Origin: Lepus europaeus
Lineage: Eukaryota > Chordata > Mammalia > Lagomorpha > Leporidae
Length of the DNA stretch: 64,000 bases
Direction of reading: 5' to 3'
Assembly (NCBI RefSeq): GCF_033115175.1
Contig: NC_084837.1
Span: forward strand, 91,384,499 to 91,448,498
The notes under the pieces are model-generated. The model was not told the origin of the DNA. It ran no database searches and saw nothing but the letters and a program-made list of their open reading frames with translations. Of this stretch, positions 43,965-55,769 are shown piece after piece. A program made the translations under genes and the position numbers. How positions within the stretch are numbered: the first letter of the stretch is position 1; each line of letters begins with the position of its first letter.

Positions 43965-46430
43965 TTCACCGGCATGTAGAACTCTGCCCAGGCAGCTCCA
44001 AGCTCCCTGCTGCCCACAGCTGGCCCCCAGCCAGTGCTGTAAGGAATATTTGAGTCCGTGATTCCAGGAGCTACCAGTAGAAGTTCAAATGTAGGCTGGG
44101 TGTGGAGAGTCTGTTGTGAGGAATTGGTAAGCACCTCTTCGCTGGTCAGCAGGGCCCCTGCGGCGTGTCCTGTCAGCGTGCAGGCCCCTAGTACCTGCAG
44201 GGACAGGAACAGGAATCTAAGTGGACAGCCCCAGCCTGGGGCTGAACCCGCCTCCCATCCCCCCTCCCCATTGGCTCCACCCTACCTGCTCTCCACTCTC
44301 CTCCTCCCTCGGCAACCTCCCCTGGGCCCCGGCTGTACACACCATGTTGTGACCAGACCTTAAGGGGAGGGCCGGGAGAAGGACTCGCTCCAGCCCTGGG
44401 AGCAAGGCCCTGCATTCCCAAGCACGATCGGAGGGAGGGGCCGCAGCTGGGACTGTGCACAGTCCCTCTGCCCAGGGTGCAGCAGAGCCCGGGGTGGCCC
44501 CGGGCCCCGCTGCCCAGCTCTGGGCAGTGTAGGCTTGAGTGCACAGGACCCCAGTCTGTCCCCAGCCCTGTCTGAGATGTTCCCGACTGGCCACCAACGC
44601 CTGTGGGTAGGCATGGTCCCACAGACACAGCTCTGTCCTGCCCATCTCAGGCCTCCCCGCCCCATCACCATCGCACAGTGGAGCAAGGCACCAGGCCTGT
44701 TCTTGGTCTGGTGCTGGGGATGGAACCGGGGAAGCTGGGAGGCAGGGAAGAAGGTGTAGCCTGCTTTGTGCTCAGCGTGGACCGACCTCGGCTTTGAGCC
44801 AAGTGGTTGGGGGGCGCTTGGCCGGAGGGGACCCTGAGCTCAGGGGTCACAAAGTTCGAGCATCTTTGGTGGAAGCAGCAGCCCCGCCCAGAGCCTGGCT
44901 CTGCCCCCAGCCCCCGGAGCCTGCTGCTGTGGGAAGACCCGTGATTTCACGTGTGCTCGCATGCCCCGCAACTGGACCTGGCACATGGCAAGGGCTCAGC
45001 AAACGGCGGCTCCACGGGGAGACGCGTGCACGTGAGACTGCAATGGTCGGACGCGCTCCTGACCCCCGGCTGCTGCTTCCAGACAGGGCTCACGTGCCAC
45101 CCTGGCCTGGCAGCTGCACATGTGGGACCCTCGGCCACAGCCCAGCTTCCGGCTGTAAAGATAAAAGACCATTTAGGATTTCCCATAAATTGCACTTGGG
45201 GTCTGGATCAAAGGCCCCCGCCAGCACCGCTCTTTTAAACCTCAGCTCTCAGAGAAGTCAGCGCCGCCGATGGGGGTGGGGTGGGCGCAGTCTCCCTCCG
45301 CTGAGTGTGGTGGGCGTCTCTTGGGTGACGCAGTGGGCCCTTGCCCCTGGGGCTTTGCCCCACTCTGCAGCAGCCTGAGCCCCTGCACAGCCGGGGCGGG
45401 GCTCAGCATGTGGTGGAGCATCGCACATCTCCAGGCTGCGTGTGCACTGTGGATTCTCACTTGGCACCTGCCTCCCGCAGGGAACACACATGGTTGGCCC
45501 CTTGAGGTGCTGATTGGGGAGGAGGGTTTTGAAGATCGGTGAGCTGAAGAGGAGGAAGAGGAGGATGGGGAAGAGGAGGGAGGCAGCCAGGAGGACCAGC
45601 GACAAGGGGAAGGGTGCAGGAGGAGAGGCGGCAGCAGCATTTGACTTGGAGCGATCCTCGTGTTGCACACCACACACCAGGGTGGCTTGGAGAAGCAAGA
45701 CCCTGTTAGGTGAGACGGCTGGGGGCTCACGGCAGGGTCTGTGGCGGCAGAAGCTGTCTGCAAGGCTGCGTGAGGGCCGGGCTGCGGTGGTCCTGGGTCT
45801 CCCAGCTGCAGACACTGCGGAGGGGGAAGTGCTCGCGCCACGCCCCTCCCCCCACTTCTCACCTGGGCTCCAGCAGCAGAGCCCCAGGAGGGCTGGTGGC
45901 CAGGCTCAGCGTGGGGTGTGGGGTGAGCAGCGCCTCATGGGAGTTTGCTGGCCAGCTGGCTACTCGGCACTCAGGAAGGGGCACTCACGGGGCGCACAGA
46001 GACTGAGAAGCACACGCGCCTGCCCCTTTGTGGGTTTCAGAGGCACATGATGTGCGATTTCAGCCTCTTGTTTCGGGGCTGTTCAAGGTCTGCTTGCATG
46101 GACTCTAAAACCACCGAGTCGGTGCCGAGTCTTCCAGATCGGCCAACTTTTCCTGACTTGAATCTCTTCGCCTTTTCTTCCTCCCTGAAAACCGGTAACA
46201 AGCCGAGCCCGCGGAGCCACCCCAGCAAGCCTAAAATCACAGCTGGAGAACTGGCAACACCTGGAACGATCGAGAACTTACAAATGACTGCCAAGCTGAC
46301 GTTCTGAAGCCCGTCCTGGGTCTCAGGCCAACAGGCAGCCCCACGCTCTCTTTGCTTCTGACACTCAGCTGGGGTCCGGGGAGGGCATGGAGCCACCCTT
46401 TGTTCTTCTGTTCAGGCCAAGAGCTGTCAC
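43965..46430. other. Unassigned GC-rich sequence
   Basis: About 2.5 kb with no C-SINE. It contains a GGA tract at 45544. A short AT-rich patch at 45155-45240 (agataaaagaccatttaggat) is the only compositional change. Confidence 0.4.
45544..45583. repeat. GGA-rich purine tract
   Basis: gaagaggaggaagaggagga-type run; low complexity. Confidence 0.85.
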
Positions 46431-46433
46431 TCA

Positions 46434-46712
46434 GGGGTGGGCGTTCGGCACAGTGGTTAGGAACCACCTAGGACATCTGCATCCCATATCAGAGAGCCTG
46501 GACCCAGCTCTCCTCCAATCGCAGCTTCCGGCTAACGCCACCCTGGGAGGCAGCAGGTGCTGGCTCCAGCACTTGGGTCCCTGCCACCCACATGGGATGC
46601 CTGAACTGAGCTTCAGCCTGGTCCAGCCTTGGCTGTTGTGGGCATTTGGGGAGTGACCCAGCAGATGGGCGCTCTCCATCTCTGTCTCTGCCTTTCAAAT
46701 AAGTAGATAAAT
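46434..46712 (+). mobile_element. Old C-SINE
   Basis: ggtgggcgttcggcacagtgg head, gaggcagcaggtgctggctcc, gggcatttggggagtgaccc, tail aaataagtagataaataat. Faces the next C-SINE tail to tail. Confidence 0.85.
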
Positions 46713-46732
46713 AATTATTTATTTAAATGAGT

Positions 46733-47032
46733 TATTTCATTTATTTGAAAGGCAGATAACAGAGAGAGAGAAATTTTCCATCTACTGGGTCACTCCCCAA
46801 ATGCCCGCAACAACTGGGCCTGGCAGAGGCCAAAGCCAGGAGCCGAGAACTCCACCCTGGTCTCCCCTGTGGGCCACCCAAGCTCCTGACCAAGCTCCTG
46901 GTCATCATGCATTCTTTTCCCTTGTGCATTAGCAGGGAGCTGGACCGGAAGTGGAGCCACTGGGAGCCGTTCCTTTATGGGATGCCGGTGTTGCAGGGGG
47001 CGGCTTAACCCACTGTGCCACACTGCCAGCCC
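46733..47032 (-). mobile_element. Old C-SINE, tail-to-tail with its neighbour
   Basis: ttatttcatttatttgaaagg tail, tactgggtcactccccaaatg, head gcttaacccactgtgccacac. The central part is altered by a small local repeat of caagctcctg at about 46879-46905. The pair makes an imperfect 600-bp inverted repeat. Confidence 0.88.
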
Positions 47033-47290
47033 AATAAGCCATTCTTTTATAAAAAGAGTTCTCAACAAAAGTGCACCAGCCAGGGAGTGGGTCTGAAAGC
47101 TGGTGTCAGACCTGGCGCTGAGAGCCGTGGGACCCCAGGCAAGTCAGCTCAACAAGCCCGGGCTAGCCTGAGCACAGCGGAGAGAGAACAATTCTGCAGC
47201 TGGCTCCGGGCTGCTCTGAGCATTTAGTGAGACCGGTATGGAAGGCACACAGGGCCCGGTGGGACAAGGAGCCGGTGACGCTGAAGGAAT

Positions 47291-47327
47291 GGCAAGGCGG
47301 GCAAGGCGGGCAAGGCAGGCAAGGCGA
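47291..47327. repeat. 9-bp tandem repeat, four units
   Basis: gcaaggcgg repeated at 47292, 47301, 47310 (gcaaggcag) and 47319. Confidence 0.9.
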
Positions 47328-47644
47328 CGGCAGCTGCCTGTGTGCTCGTGGGGTACAGCAGCGCCCCAGGCCCAACCGGATGCCAGCTGCTGCTGCCGGA
47401 AATCCCACCTCGAATGTGTCCTGCCTTTAGCCAGAAGCTTTGATCCCAATTAAAATGCTAATGATCTCCTCGGGCTCCCCATCTTTTCTCTCTAGTTATC
47501 AATGGCCCTAGAGCATGCACTGGGGGAGGGAGTAGGGAGGGGGGTGGCTGGGCCCTGAGTTTTCTATGCAGATTCTGATGAGGATGGCACAACCCCCTCC
47601 ACGCCCAGCTCAGCACACGCACCGCCATCGCTTGCTTCACTCAA

Positions 47645-47805
47645 AGTGCCCCCCTCAGGGCCACCTGCAGCCTCACCCCCATTCCAACCACCACACCTGT
47701 GGTCTTGTCTTCCTCCTGCCTGGGACACCCTCTTGGCCTCCCTGCCCCATGCTCACAGGCCTGGCTCAAGTCCTACCTCCTCCAGTCCACGCCATTTCTT
47801 CCCTC
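47645..47805 (+). repeat. L2 fragment
   Basis: cttcctcctgcctgggacaccctc ... ctcacaggcctggctcaagtcctacctcctcc resembles the L2 3' region ('gcctggaatgctcttccc...gctcaaatgtcacctcctc'). Confidence 0.55.
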
Positions 47806-48121
47806 CACTGCCTCCATCAGGCTCCCCTCAATCCGGTGTCCTTGAGCCCCCAGTGAAGGTCGATTCTGGGGAATGGCCCATGTGCATGCATGGCAGCGCT
47901 GGGGCCACAGGTCTGTCCCCAGGCTGGGACAGCGCCGTGTGGGACAGACCCAGGCTCCCTGCCGCGACTCTGGCTCTGCCACCATGGGGCTGCGATGCCC
48001 CCCAGCACCTGCAAGCCTCCTCCAGATAAGAGACCCCTAGCCTGACAGGTGCACACTGCATTTTATGGGTCCCCAGAAAGCTTAGCTGCCTTCTCTGTCT
48101 CACTTTTCCCATCTTCTACTG

Positions 48122-48245
48122 ATTTTCTAACCACTCCATAACCTGAGCATTATCATCCCCATTGGACAGACGGACAAACTGAGGCCCGGAGGAGGAAGCA
48201 GACTTTCCGAGCTCACTGGGCTGCGAGGGCCATGCTGGTGCCTGA
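48122..48245 (-). repeat. MIR fragment
   Basis: attatcatccccattggacagacggacaaactgaggc ... cgagctcactgggctgcgagg. Confidence 0.75.
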
Positions 48246-48539
48246 ACCAGCCCCTGCCCCTGCCCGGCTCCAACCCCCTCAGGAGCAGCTGCCTGGGTCT
48301 GCTCCGCCAGCTCAGAGATCCCGGTGGTGACAGAATGGAGAAGCAGCAGAAGGGGACGGATCAACTGAACTGAACCGCGGCTCTCACGGCCGCCGTCTCG
48401 GGGCTGTGCTGGAGTGGAATTAATCTCGGCTCCTCTCTGCTCCAGCTGCTGACAGGCCAGTTAGGAAGCCGACAGCTGTCGCCTCCGAGGGGGGTGGGCG
48501 CTGGAACGAGGCCAGCCCCGTATGGGTCTGTGCTCTTTC

Positions 48540-48610
48540 TTCCACAGGTGGGGAAACTGAGGCCAGAGAGATTGGCCGGTGGCCTCTTCACAAAGCACTG
48601 CGCGTGCCCG
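48540..48610 (-). repeat. MIR-like fragment
   Basis: acaggtggggaaactgaggccagagagattgg; only the most conserved part is recognisable. Confidence 0.5.
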
Positions 48611-49211
48611 CCAGCCCGGAGCTGACTTGGGCAAGGTGAAAGGCAGGCCAGGGATGGGCGATATCTGTGGTCATTTTCAGACTGGCTGAGGCCACTCTCA
48701 GCCAGGCCTGGGAACCCGGATGTGTTTAGCTGGCTCTGCCCTCTGGACACCAGGAGAACCTCCCCCCCACCGCCCCCAGCACTCCTGCCCTCGCCCCCAC
48801 CCCGGTGCAGGGAGCAGCGCCTCCTGCAGACCGAGCAGCGCCATGCACAGTCAGGAGAGACACGGACAGGCAGAAGGCTCCCCACCAGCGGTGCGAGGCA
48901 GCTCCTGGGGGCTGGCTGAGGCTGCAGAGGCCCCTCAGGGCCCGCCCAGGCATGAGGAGCTGTTCTGGAAGTCACGGCTGTGCTCACCCTCCCCCACCAG
49001 CTAGCTGGCAGCTGGCTTCCTGTCTCATCCACCTGCGTGCCACCTGGCCAGGACCCTGGGGGCAGAGCTCTCGGTGGGCCTCTGGGACCACAGTGTCTCT
49101 GCGGGGGCCAAGGGCAGCTGGCCGTGTGGCTGTGCTTCTAGAACGATGCAAATCACATGGCCTTCCTGTCCAGGCTCGGCTGGAGCGAGCTCCAAGTTCA
49201 GTGGCCCACAG

Positions 49212-49350
49212 GATGCAGCCAGGCAGGATGGGGAGGGGAGGGGCGGGGTGCAGCCAGGTGAGATGGGGTGGAGGAGGGCAGGGGTGTAGCCAGGTGGGAT
49301 GAGTAGGGTAGGGCCAGGGTGCAGCTAGATGGGATGTGGTTGGGGGAGGG
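49212..49350. repeat. 35-bp minisatellite, four units
   Basis: gcagccagg-type starts occur at 49215, 49250, 49286 (gtagccagg) and 49321 (gcagctaga), so the period is 35-36 bp. Each unit continues with tgggatggg-like and G-rich aggggagggg-like text. G-rich on the plus strand. Confidence 0.85.
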
Positions 49351-49516
49351 GCCAGAGGTGTCCTGCAACCTTGCAGGCTCAAGGCAATGGAGCAATGTGC
49401 CCCTTGGAGAAGTTGCCTGGGCAGATGGGCAAGGAGACAGATGTTTTGTAGCCTCAAAGATCCGCCAGTGGGCTCCTCTAAAGGATGTCCAATAAGAGCA
49501 GGTTAAAGAAAACCCA

Positions 49517-50187
49517 CCCTGGGCAGGAGGTGTGGTACAGTGGGTTAAACTCCTTCTTGCTATTCGGGCATCCCATGGGGCACCGGTTCAAGTCCTGACC
49601 ACTCTACTTCCAATCCAGCTCCCTGCTATTGCACCTGGGAAAGCAGCAGAGAATGGCCCAAGTGCTTGGGCCCCTGCACCCACGAGGGAGACCTGGAAGA
49701 AGCTCCTGGCACCTGGTTTCAGATAGGTGCAGCTCTGGTCCTTGCAGCCATCTGGGAAGTGAACCAGTGGATGAAAGATCTCTTCCTCTCTCCCCTGGCA
49801 TCACTCTGCCTTTCTTTCTTTCTTTCTTTTTTTAATTTATTTGACAGGCAGAGTTAGACGTAAGAGAGAGAGAGAGAGACAGAGAGAAAGGTCTTCCTTC
49901 TGTTGCTTCACTCCCTAAATGGCCGCCACGGCCAGCGTGCTGTGCCGATCCGAAGCCAGGAGCCACGGGCTCCCTCCAGGTCTCCCATGCGGGTGCAGGG
50001 GCCCAAGCACTTGGGCCATCCTCCACTGCCCTCCCAGGCCACAGCAGAGAGCTGGACTGGAAGAGGAGCAACCGGGACTAGAACCCAGTACCCATATGGG
50101 TTGCTGGCGCCACAGACGGAGGATTAACCAAATGAGCCATGGCGCTGGCCCCCTACTCTGCCTTTCAAATACCTAAATAAGTCTTGA
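49517..50187 (+). mobile_element. C-SINE split by another C-SINE
   Basis: Body at 49517-49814 (caggaggtgtggtacagtgg ... catcactctgcctttc). Its tail resumes at 50155 with actctgcctttcaaataccta. The insert is the minus-strand C-SINE at 49815-50154. Confidence 0.9.
49815..50154 (-). mobile_element. Young-type C-SINE inside a C-SINE
   Basis: Complete reversed copy (atttatttgacaggcagagtt ... gagccatggcgctggcccc). Perfect 12-bp duplication actctgcctttc at 49803-49814 and 50155-50166, made from the host SINE's own conserved tail. The tgacaggcaga text marks the younger subfamily. Confidence 0.94.
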
Positions 50188-50189
50188 AA

Positions 50190-51090
50190 AAGCAAAAAGT
50201 TCACTTTAGGAGGGACTAGTTCATCCTCAGATTTTCAGATGCCTCACAGACTCACAGAGAGTGAATCCCCCCGGGTTAGCCTGCACCAGGGCCCAAGCCA
50301 ACCACGCTTGGCTATCTTGGTCCAGACCGCACTTGGTGGTCGCAGCAGCTGCTAGATGGGCTCCTTTGCCATCTGCAGACTTAACAGCAGTGGTTGCTCT
50401 GCTTGCGTGCCCTGCTCCTTAACAGGAGCTCAACTCGGACTCCCTGCCTCTCCCTGGGGGATCCCTCCCAGGTGCCCGTGTCTGGAAGCCCTGCTCTAGT
50501 TCCTGGGGGTGTGGCTGGGGTCAGCAGTGGGTGCTGGCATTACCTGGAGGAAGGCAGCGGAGTGAGAGGTAAGGTGAGGAAGCCCCCGGCCAGTAGACGC
50601 CCTGACATCAGGCCTGGCCCCACCTCCAGCCAAGGATCCCCACGTTACCTTCTGATGGCTTCATTTTGCCGTGGCCACCAGGAAGCTCAGCGGTGCATGA
50701 AGCAATCTTCCAGACTCCCGAACAGCTCTTTTTCCCCATGTTCTAAATGGCTTGGGAAACCTGGGGATTTTGTTTCTTGCTGCTTTGTGTGTGTTTTAAT
50801 ATTTGCAACTAGCTTTAAGTATATCCGGGAAGTCGACTGGCCGTGAGCCATCACAAAGAAACCTCTGATACACAGAATATTTCCTCCGTCCGCGTCTCTT
50901 TTGCTGGAGGAGTCACTGTGCATCAGAGAGCTGCCGAAATCCCCCCCCCCCCAGCAGTGCTGAGACTGGGAGTGTTCGCTCGGGAGTGGACCCCAGCCTT
51001 GCAGAAGGAAGGAGTCGACATTATTCACCGCCCAAAGGCCTGGACCTGTATTTACAACCCAGGGATGGCGACCTCAAAATCCAGAAAAAA
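50190..51090. other. Unassigned sequence
   Basis: A C-run at 50942-50952 and an A-rich end near 51085. No repeat or gene recognised. Confidence 0.4.
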
Positions 51091-51106
51091 GAAGAAAGGC
51101 TTTCTT

Positions 51107-51447
51107 TTTTCTTTTTTCAAAGATTCACTCATTTGCTTGAGAGGCATAGGTATAGATAGAGAGATGGAGACATAGAGAGAGAGGTCTTCCATCCGCTGGT
51201 TCACTCCCCAAATGGCTGCAATGGCCAGAGTTGGACCAATCCAAAGCTAGGAGCCAGGAGCTTCTTCCGGGTCTCCCACACTGGTGCAGGGGCTCAAGCA
51301 CTTGGGCCATCTTCTGCTGCTTTCCCAGGCCACAGCAGAGGTGCTGAATCAGAAGTGGAATAGCTGGGATTTGAACCAGCATCCAGAAGGAATGCCAGCG
51401 TGGCAGGCAGCTGCTTAACCTACTACACCACAGCGCCAGCCCCAGGG
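51107..51447 (-). mobile_element. C-SINE with target-site duplication
   Basis: caaagattcactcatttgctt tail, ccgctggttcactccccaaatgg, ctactacaccacagcgccagcc head. Flanks aaaggctttctt (51095-51106) and aaaggccttctt (51448-51459), one mismatch. Confidence 0.93.
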
Positions 51448-51459
51448 AAAGGCCTTCTT

Positions 51460-52670
51460 AAGCCAGGACTAGAATCAGCCTCTGCAGCCCAGAGTCCCTG
51501 CTGTGTTCCTGGGGCTGATGAGGCAGTGCCCAGAGCCCGTCTCGGTCCAAAGGGCAGGTTCTAGCAACAACCACGTCGCAGGAAAAGCCAGGACTTTAGT
51601 GGCCAAGTTCCCCGTGGGAAAACAGCTCCTCCCCGACCTGTGAGAGGCAGCACAGCCTGGGAGAGACCGGACCTGGGACATCCAGTCCAGCAGGAGAGGA
51701 TAGCAGCCCGTAAAGATTGGGCAAGCTCTAGAGTTGGGCAAGGAGGACCATCGTGGCTTCTCCGGTTGGGGCTCCTGGTCCTACCCTTGGGGTGGGGGGA
51801 TGCTCAGATTTCCTGCAGCTGCCCCTGGACCACCTCCAGGGATGAAGGATTTGCTACTCACAGCAGGGTGTTGAGCCAGCTGAGACAGCAAGGAGCCGGC
51901 CGGTGGTAAATGTCTTGGATCCAGAAGTCGAGAGGCATTGAGGTATCCTTGGGGCAAGGTCTGCCAGGGAGGGGGCTCCCAACTGCCTTCTGGGACCTTG
52001 CAGGCCCACAGCTGGAAGGATGCTCAGGCAGGTGAATGGGGCCCCTCTGATTAGGGCGGCTGTGGGTGCTTGCACTGCCTCCCTCTGGAGTCCTCTGTGC
52101 CTTAGGAGAGGAGAGTGGATGCTGCAGGCTGTGGCCAGGATGGCCCCAGCTGAAGCCTGGGACATAAATCAGCTTCCTATCCCAGACATTGTCTCCATGA
52201 GAGCTGGGATCTGGAATTAGAGGGTCCTGATTTGTAGGGCGTTGGCCACTTCCCATGGTGTCAATACCTACCCCACCCCCAGCAGCAGGTTCAAGCTGCC
52301 AATGCAAGGTCACGGATGCAGAGCCGAAGGGAGACCCTGACAATCTTCTTGCAGCTGGGTCCAGCCAGCTCAGCCCGTCTCGGCCTGAGAACGTGGCACA
52401 GGCTCAGTCACTGCTTCGATTCCAGCCTGATGGACACCCTCCCGGCCTCAGGGTTGTCACCTGCACGGCACGAGGGGGAACGGCGACCTCCACATTCCCC
52501 ATGGGTCATCAGGTAGATACTGACCAGGGCGCTGTCCTTCGTTTTGGAGAACTCTTTGCAAAGAACAAGAGAGCTTTGTATAATCACCAGTTGTGCACTT
52601 CCAAGACAGTATAAAGAAAATGCAGGGTGAGCGAGATGAACAGGACAGAACGGGGTGGGGATGCGGGCTG
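51460..52670. other. Unassigned sequence
   Basis: Nothing recognised; no exon-like structure. Confidence 0.4.
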
Positions 52671-52674
52671 GGGA

Positions 52675-52800
52675 AACCCCAGGCTCAAGTCCAAGTTTGT
52701 GAGCTGGGAAACCACAGGTCTCAGTTTCCCCCTCTGTGAAAGGGGAGTCCCACTTTGCACCTGGAGACCTGCCACGGGAGTTGTGAAACCCAGGGTACAA
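52675..52800 (+). repeat. MIR fragment
   Basis: aggctcaagtccaagtttgtg, then gtctcagtttccccctctgtgaaagggg. Confidence 0.6.
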
Positions 52801-52999
52801 AAAAAAAGCCACATTTTCAAGAATCCACACGTGGGAGAAGGAGATGCTGTTACTAAGACAGAAGCTCCACCCAGCGGGTCAGGGCGGCCATCAGAGGACC
52901 AACCATGCTCCAGAGACTAATCCCTAATTCTGCCTCTCAGTGCTAAAGAGACAGGGGCCCAGAAGAGACTCCGCAAGCCTGAGCCAGGACGGGCAACAA

Positions 53000-53130
53000 C
53001 TGCTCTGCACCGGGCTGGAATTCGCATATTTAATTTGATGGGGCATATAAATTGGCAGTTATTCAAATGAGTGCATTTGCATATACTGGGTTTAAGGCTA
53101 TGTGATAATTCCATACCATTTCCCCATAGC
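53000..53130. promoter_or_regulatory. AT-rich candidate element with octamer
   Basis: gaattcgcatatttaatttgatgg, gggcatataaattggcag and a consensus octamer atttgcat at 53075-53082 followed by atactgg. Repeat-free. Confidence 0.33.
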
Positions 53131-53424
53131 GCAGGGCAAGGACACGAGATAGTCCTCTTTCTTTCCGAGGCTTCTAGAAAGGGGGAACAGGCAGCTGAGT
53201 GGAACCCAGGACCTGCTCCTGGGTGCACTGGGATGGGGGGCTGGGGTCCATGCCCAGGAGATGCCCAGAGGGCCTTCCCTGAAGGACATGAGATGAGAAG
53301 GCATCATAGTCACTTCCTGACCATGGCCCCCCAGTTCACAGTGTCCAACTGGGTCACTGCCCTTGACCCTGAGGGTGGCACAGGCCCCAGGCCAGCTCAA
53401 GGTCTCAGTGGAACAGGCGTTCTG

Positions 53425-53500
53425 AAAGCCTCTGAAAGCCGGCATCAGCATCACTGGGATCTCATTGGAAATGCAGATTTTTAGGCTCAGGCATCAAGGG
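53425..53500 (+). mobile_element. MER5A-like hAT element fragment
   Basis: gcatcagcatcactgggatctcattggaaatgcagattttt closely follows the internal part of MER5A. Both ends are missing. Confidence 0.7.
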
Positions 53501-53504
53501 GGGG

Positions 53505-54880
53505 GGTAAGGGAGGTGGGGAGGTGTCAGGTTACCCCACTGCTGGGGCTCACTTCCCAAAGCAAAAGCCAAGTCCTCACCCAGTGCCCTTCAGGACTGGG
53601 TCTGACTTTGGGGAAGCAGAAGGAAGGCTGGGGTTTCCACATGAGGGCAGAGGAGGAGGAAGCACCTGTCCTCTGATGTGCGGGGGCCTGGGTGTCAGTG
53701 GGCAGGGGGCCGCCGATGGCTGACCTAGCGAGGCCCTTCCTCGAGGCAGGGCTGGCTGAGCCCAGGCAGGTCTCTATCTTGCCTGGATGGAGGCAGCGCT
53801 GGGTCCTTGCGCGGGATCCAGGTTGCTGGCATTGTGCTGATGCAGGCCCTGGCTTGTGCCTTGTGCCTGAGCAGAGCTTCTAGCCGCCATCACTCAGCAG
53901 GGTTCCCAAGGCGTCCCAGGACCAGGCTCTGGGCCACTGAGTGCTACCCAGCAGAGGCCCCCAACCCTGAGCGCTTTCTGTCAGTAGCTGGGGCAAGGGC
54001 AGGACACCTAATGGGGAGGATCTTGGGACCAAGCAGCCAGGAGGCTGTGCCTGGCCCAGAGGTCCAGGAGTGTTTCTAAAGAGAGTGGGAGCCAGCTGAC
54101 CAGGGTGGCCAGAGCTTCCCATTTAAATGGAAACAGGGTCCAAGAGGTAAGTGGGGTTGCAGAGGCAAACCTGGGAGTTAATTGAAGGCCACACTCTCTG
54201 TAGGGTGGAGACATGAGGGGGAAGAAGGAGCAAGGTTGCAGGGGGGGAGCTCAGAGAAGGGACCTAGGACCCCCAGGAGAGCAAGGGTGGCCGCCTGGAC
54301 CCGGACAGGTGGCAGTGAGATGGAAAGAGCTGATGCCGCCAAGCAGACAGGGCCCCCTGGCCGGGGGAGCCTTTGAGCCTTGCGGTGGCAGAGAGGAGAG
54401 ACTTGTCCCCGGGGGTCTGGCTTGGGCACTTGGGCAGCTGCCCAGCTGCCAGAGCTACGGAACCCTGGGTCAGGATGGAGCTTGGATTTCCAGATTTACC
54501 TTGCAGATCCAGAGATCCGGATTGCTGGTTGTTAGCCGGGATCTCGACGCAGTACCTGGGCAGGGGATGTCCACCCTGTGCCAAGCCGGGAGGATGGGCT
54601 GCCGTGAAGACCAGAGACGAGGACTCGCTCAATCCCAGGAGGAAGTGGCAGCCAGGAGCGCTGACTCCTCAGAGGGGAACAGGGGAGATCCTGGAGTTGT
54701 GCTGGTGAGTCCCAGAGATGGAGCCTGGACGCACATCAGGATGAGGGCACAGGGCTTGAGGTTTCCTGGGAGAGCCTTAGGTAGAGGCCCAGGTAGGCCA
54801 AGGGCAACCATTTCCTGAGAGCTTAGTGTGGTTCGTGATTTCACCAGGTCCCCAGATTCCTCTACTGCTTTCTTGGCCAA
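53505..54880. other. Unassigned sequence
   Basis: No repeat could be named. The purine-rich text (gggggagctcagagaaggg) might be very old LINE sequence. A 201-codon plus frame (54213-54818) has no family signature. Confidence 0.35.
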
Positions 54881-55134
54881 CCGTGAAGTGTGACCTCATT
54901 TTCTCATTCACAGTATGGCTGCTGGAGCTCCAGCTATCATGCCCCTATTCCAGATAAGAAAAGAAAGAAGGGTGCAAAGTCATCTGTCAGCTGAGTCAGC
55001 CCCCGTTTCGGAGGAGACAGCACCCCAACACTTCTACTGCCAGCTCCTTTTCACTACCAGTGTCTGCCAGATACGGTGTGCTAGGCAGCTTTGTAGCTTG
55101 GCCTTTCGCTCTCAAAGTGGAGAGGAGAATTAAT

Positions 55135-55300
55135 GCTGGATAAGCAACTAGAAATCTGTGTTGCAGGAGAAATTAGCATATTTTCCCCCTTAGATCTTGC
55201 TTTTTAAAAATTGAAAAAAAAATTGTAAACAGCAGCAAATGAGGTCAAGTTATTAAGAAAATCACAAGTGTCTTAGGCAGAAATCATTTAGATGCAAGGA
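55135..55300. other. AT-rich stretch of unclear origin
   Basis: gagaattaatgctggataag ... aattagcatattttcccc ... tttttaaaaattgaaaaaaaaattg. Together with the preceding ttctcattcacagtatggctgctgg (about 54900) it could be one old interspersed repeat I cannot name, or a regulatory block. Confidence 0.3.
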
Positions 55301-55644
55301 GCAGAGAGCTACTTGTCAGCTCTAAGTAAGATGGGATTTACTGCAAAGATTCATGGGCAAATCCCAAGCCAGGGAAGCTGGCAAGCCTGGGAGGGCCAGA
55401 AATGGGGAAGCCGGTCCGAGGTTTGGGTCTTCTCACCCCTTGGCTCTTGGCAAGCACTAAACGCCCTGACCACCTCGCCTTCTCCTGTGCCTGCCCGTCC
55501 GCCTCTCTCCACCTCTCTCCTTGTCGTGTCTCTGTCCCTCTCCCCGTCCGCCTCCCTCTCTCTGTTTTCCTCTCTGGATGGTCAGCCTGAGCTGCCAGTT
55601 CAAGCCAACAGAATGCGTGTCCACTTGCAAATCCCCCGCGTTGT

Positions 55645-55765
55645 CCGGGTCCGCTGCTACAAACACAGCCCCCCGGCTGGAAGTTTTACAAACTACAGGA
55701 GCTCATTTCTCGCAGTTCTCTGCCTTGAAGTCTGAGGTTCAGGCACAGGAAGCTCAGTGTCTGAT
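55645..55765 (-). mobile_element. MaLR-type LTR end fragment
   Basis: ccgctgctacaaacacagcc ... ctcatttctcgcagttctct ... gaagtctgaggttcaggc parallels the reversed 3' end of a MaLR LTR. Short and diverged. Confidence 0.4.
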
Positions 55766-55769
55766 GAGG

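Noticed and set aside
45945..46307. 120-codon plus frame ending ...PGTIENLQMTAKLTF as a possible terminal exon
   Set aside because: No acceptor with matching phase, no nearby poly(A) signal and no recognisable protein. Left as chance.
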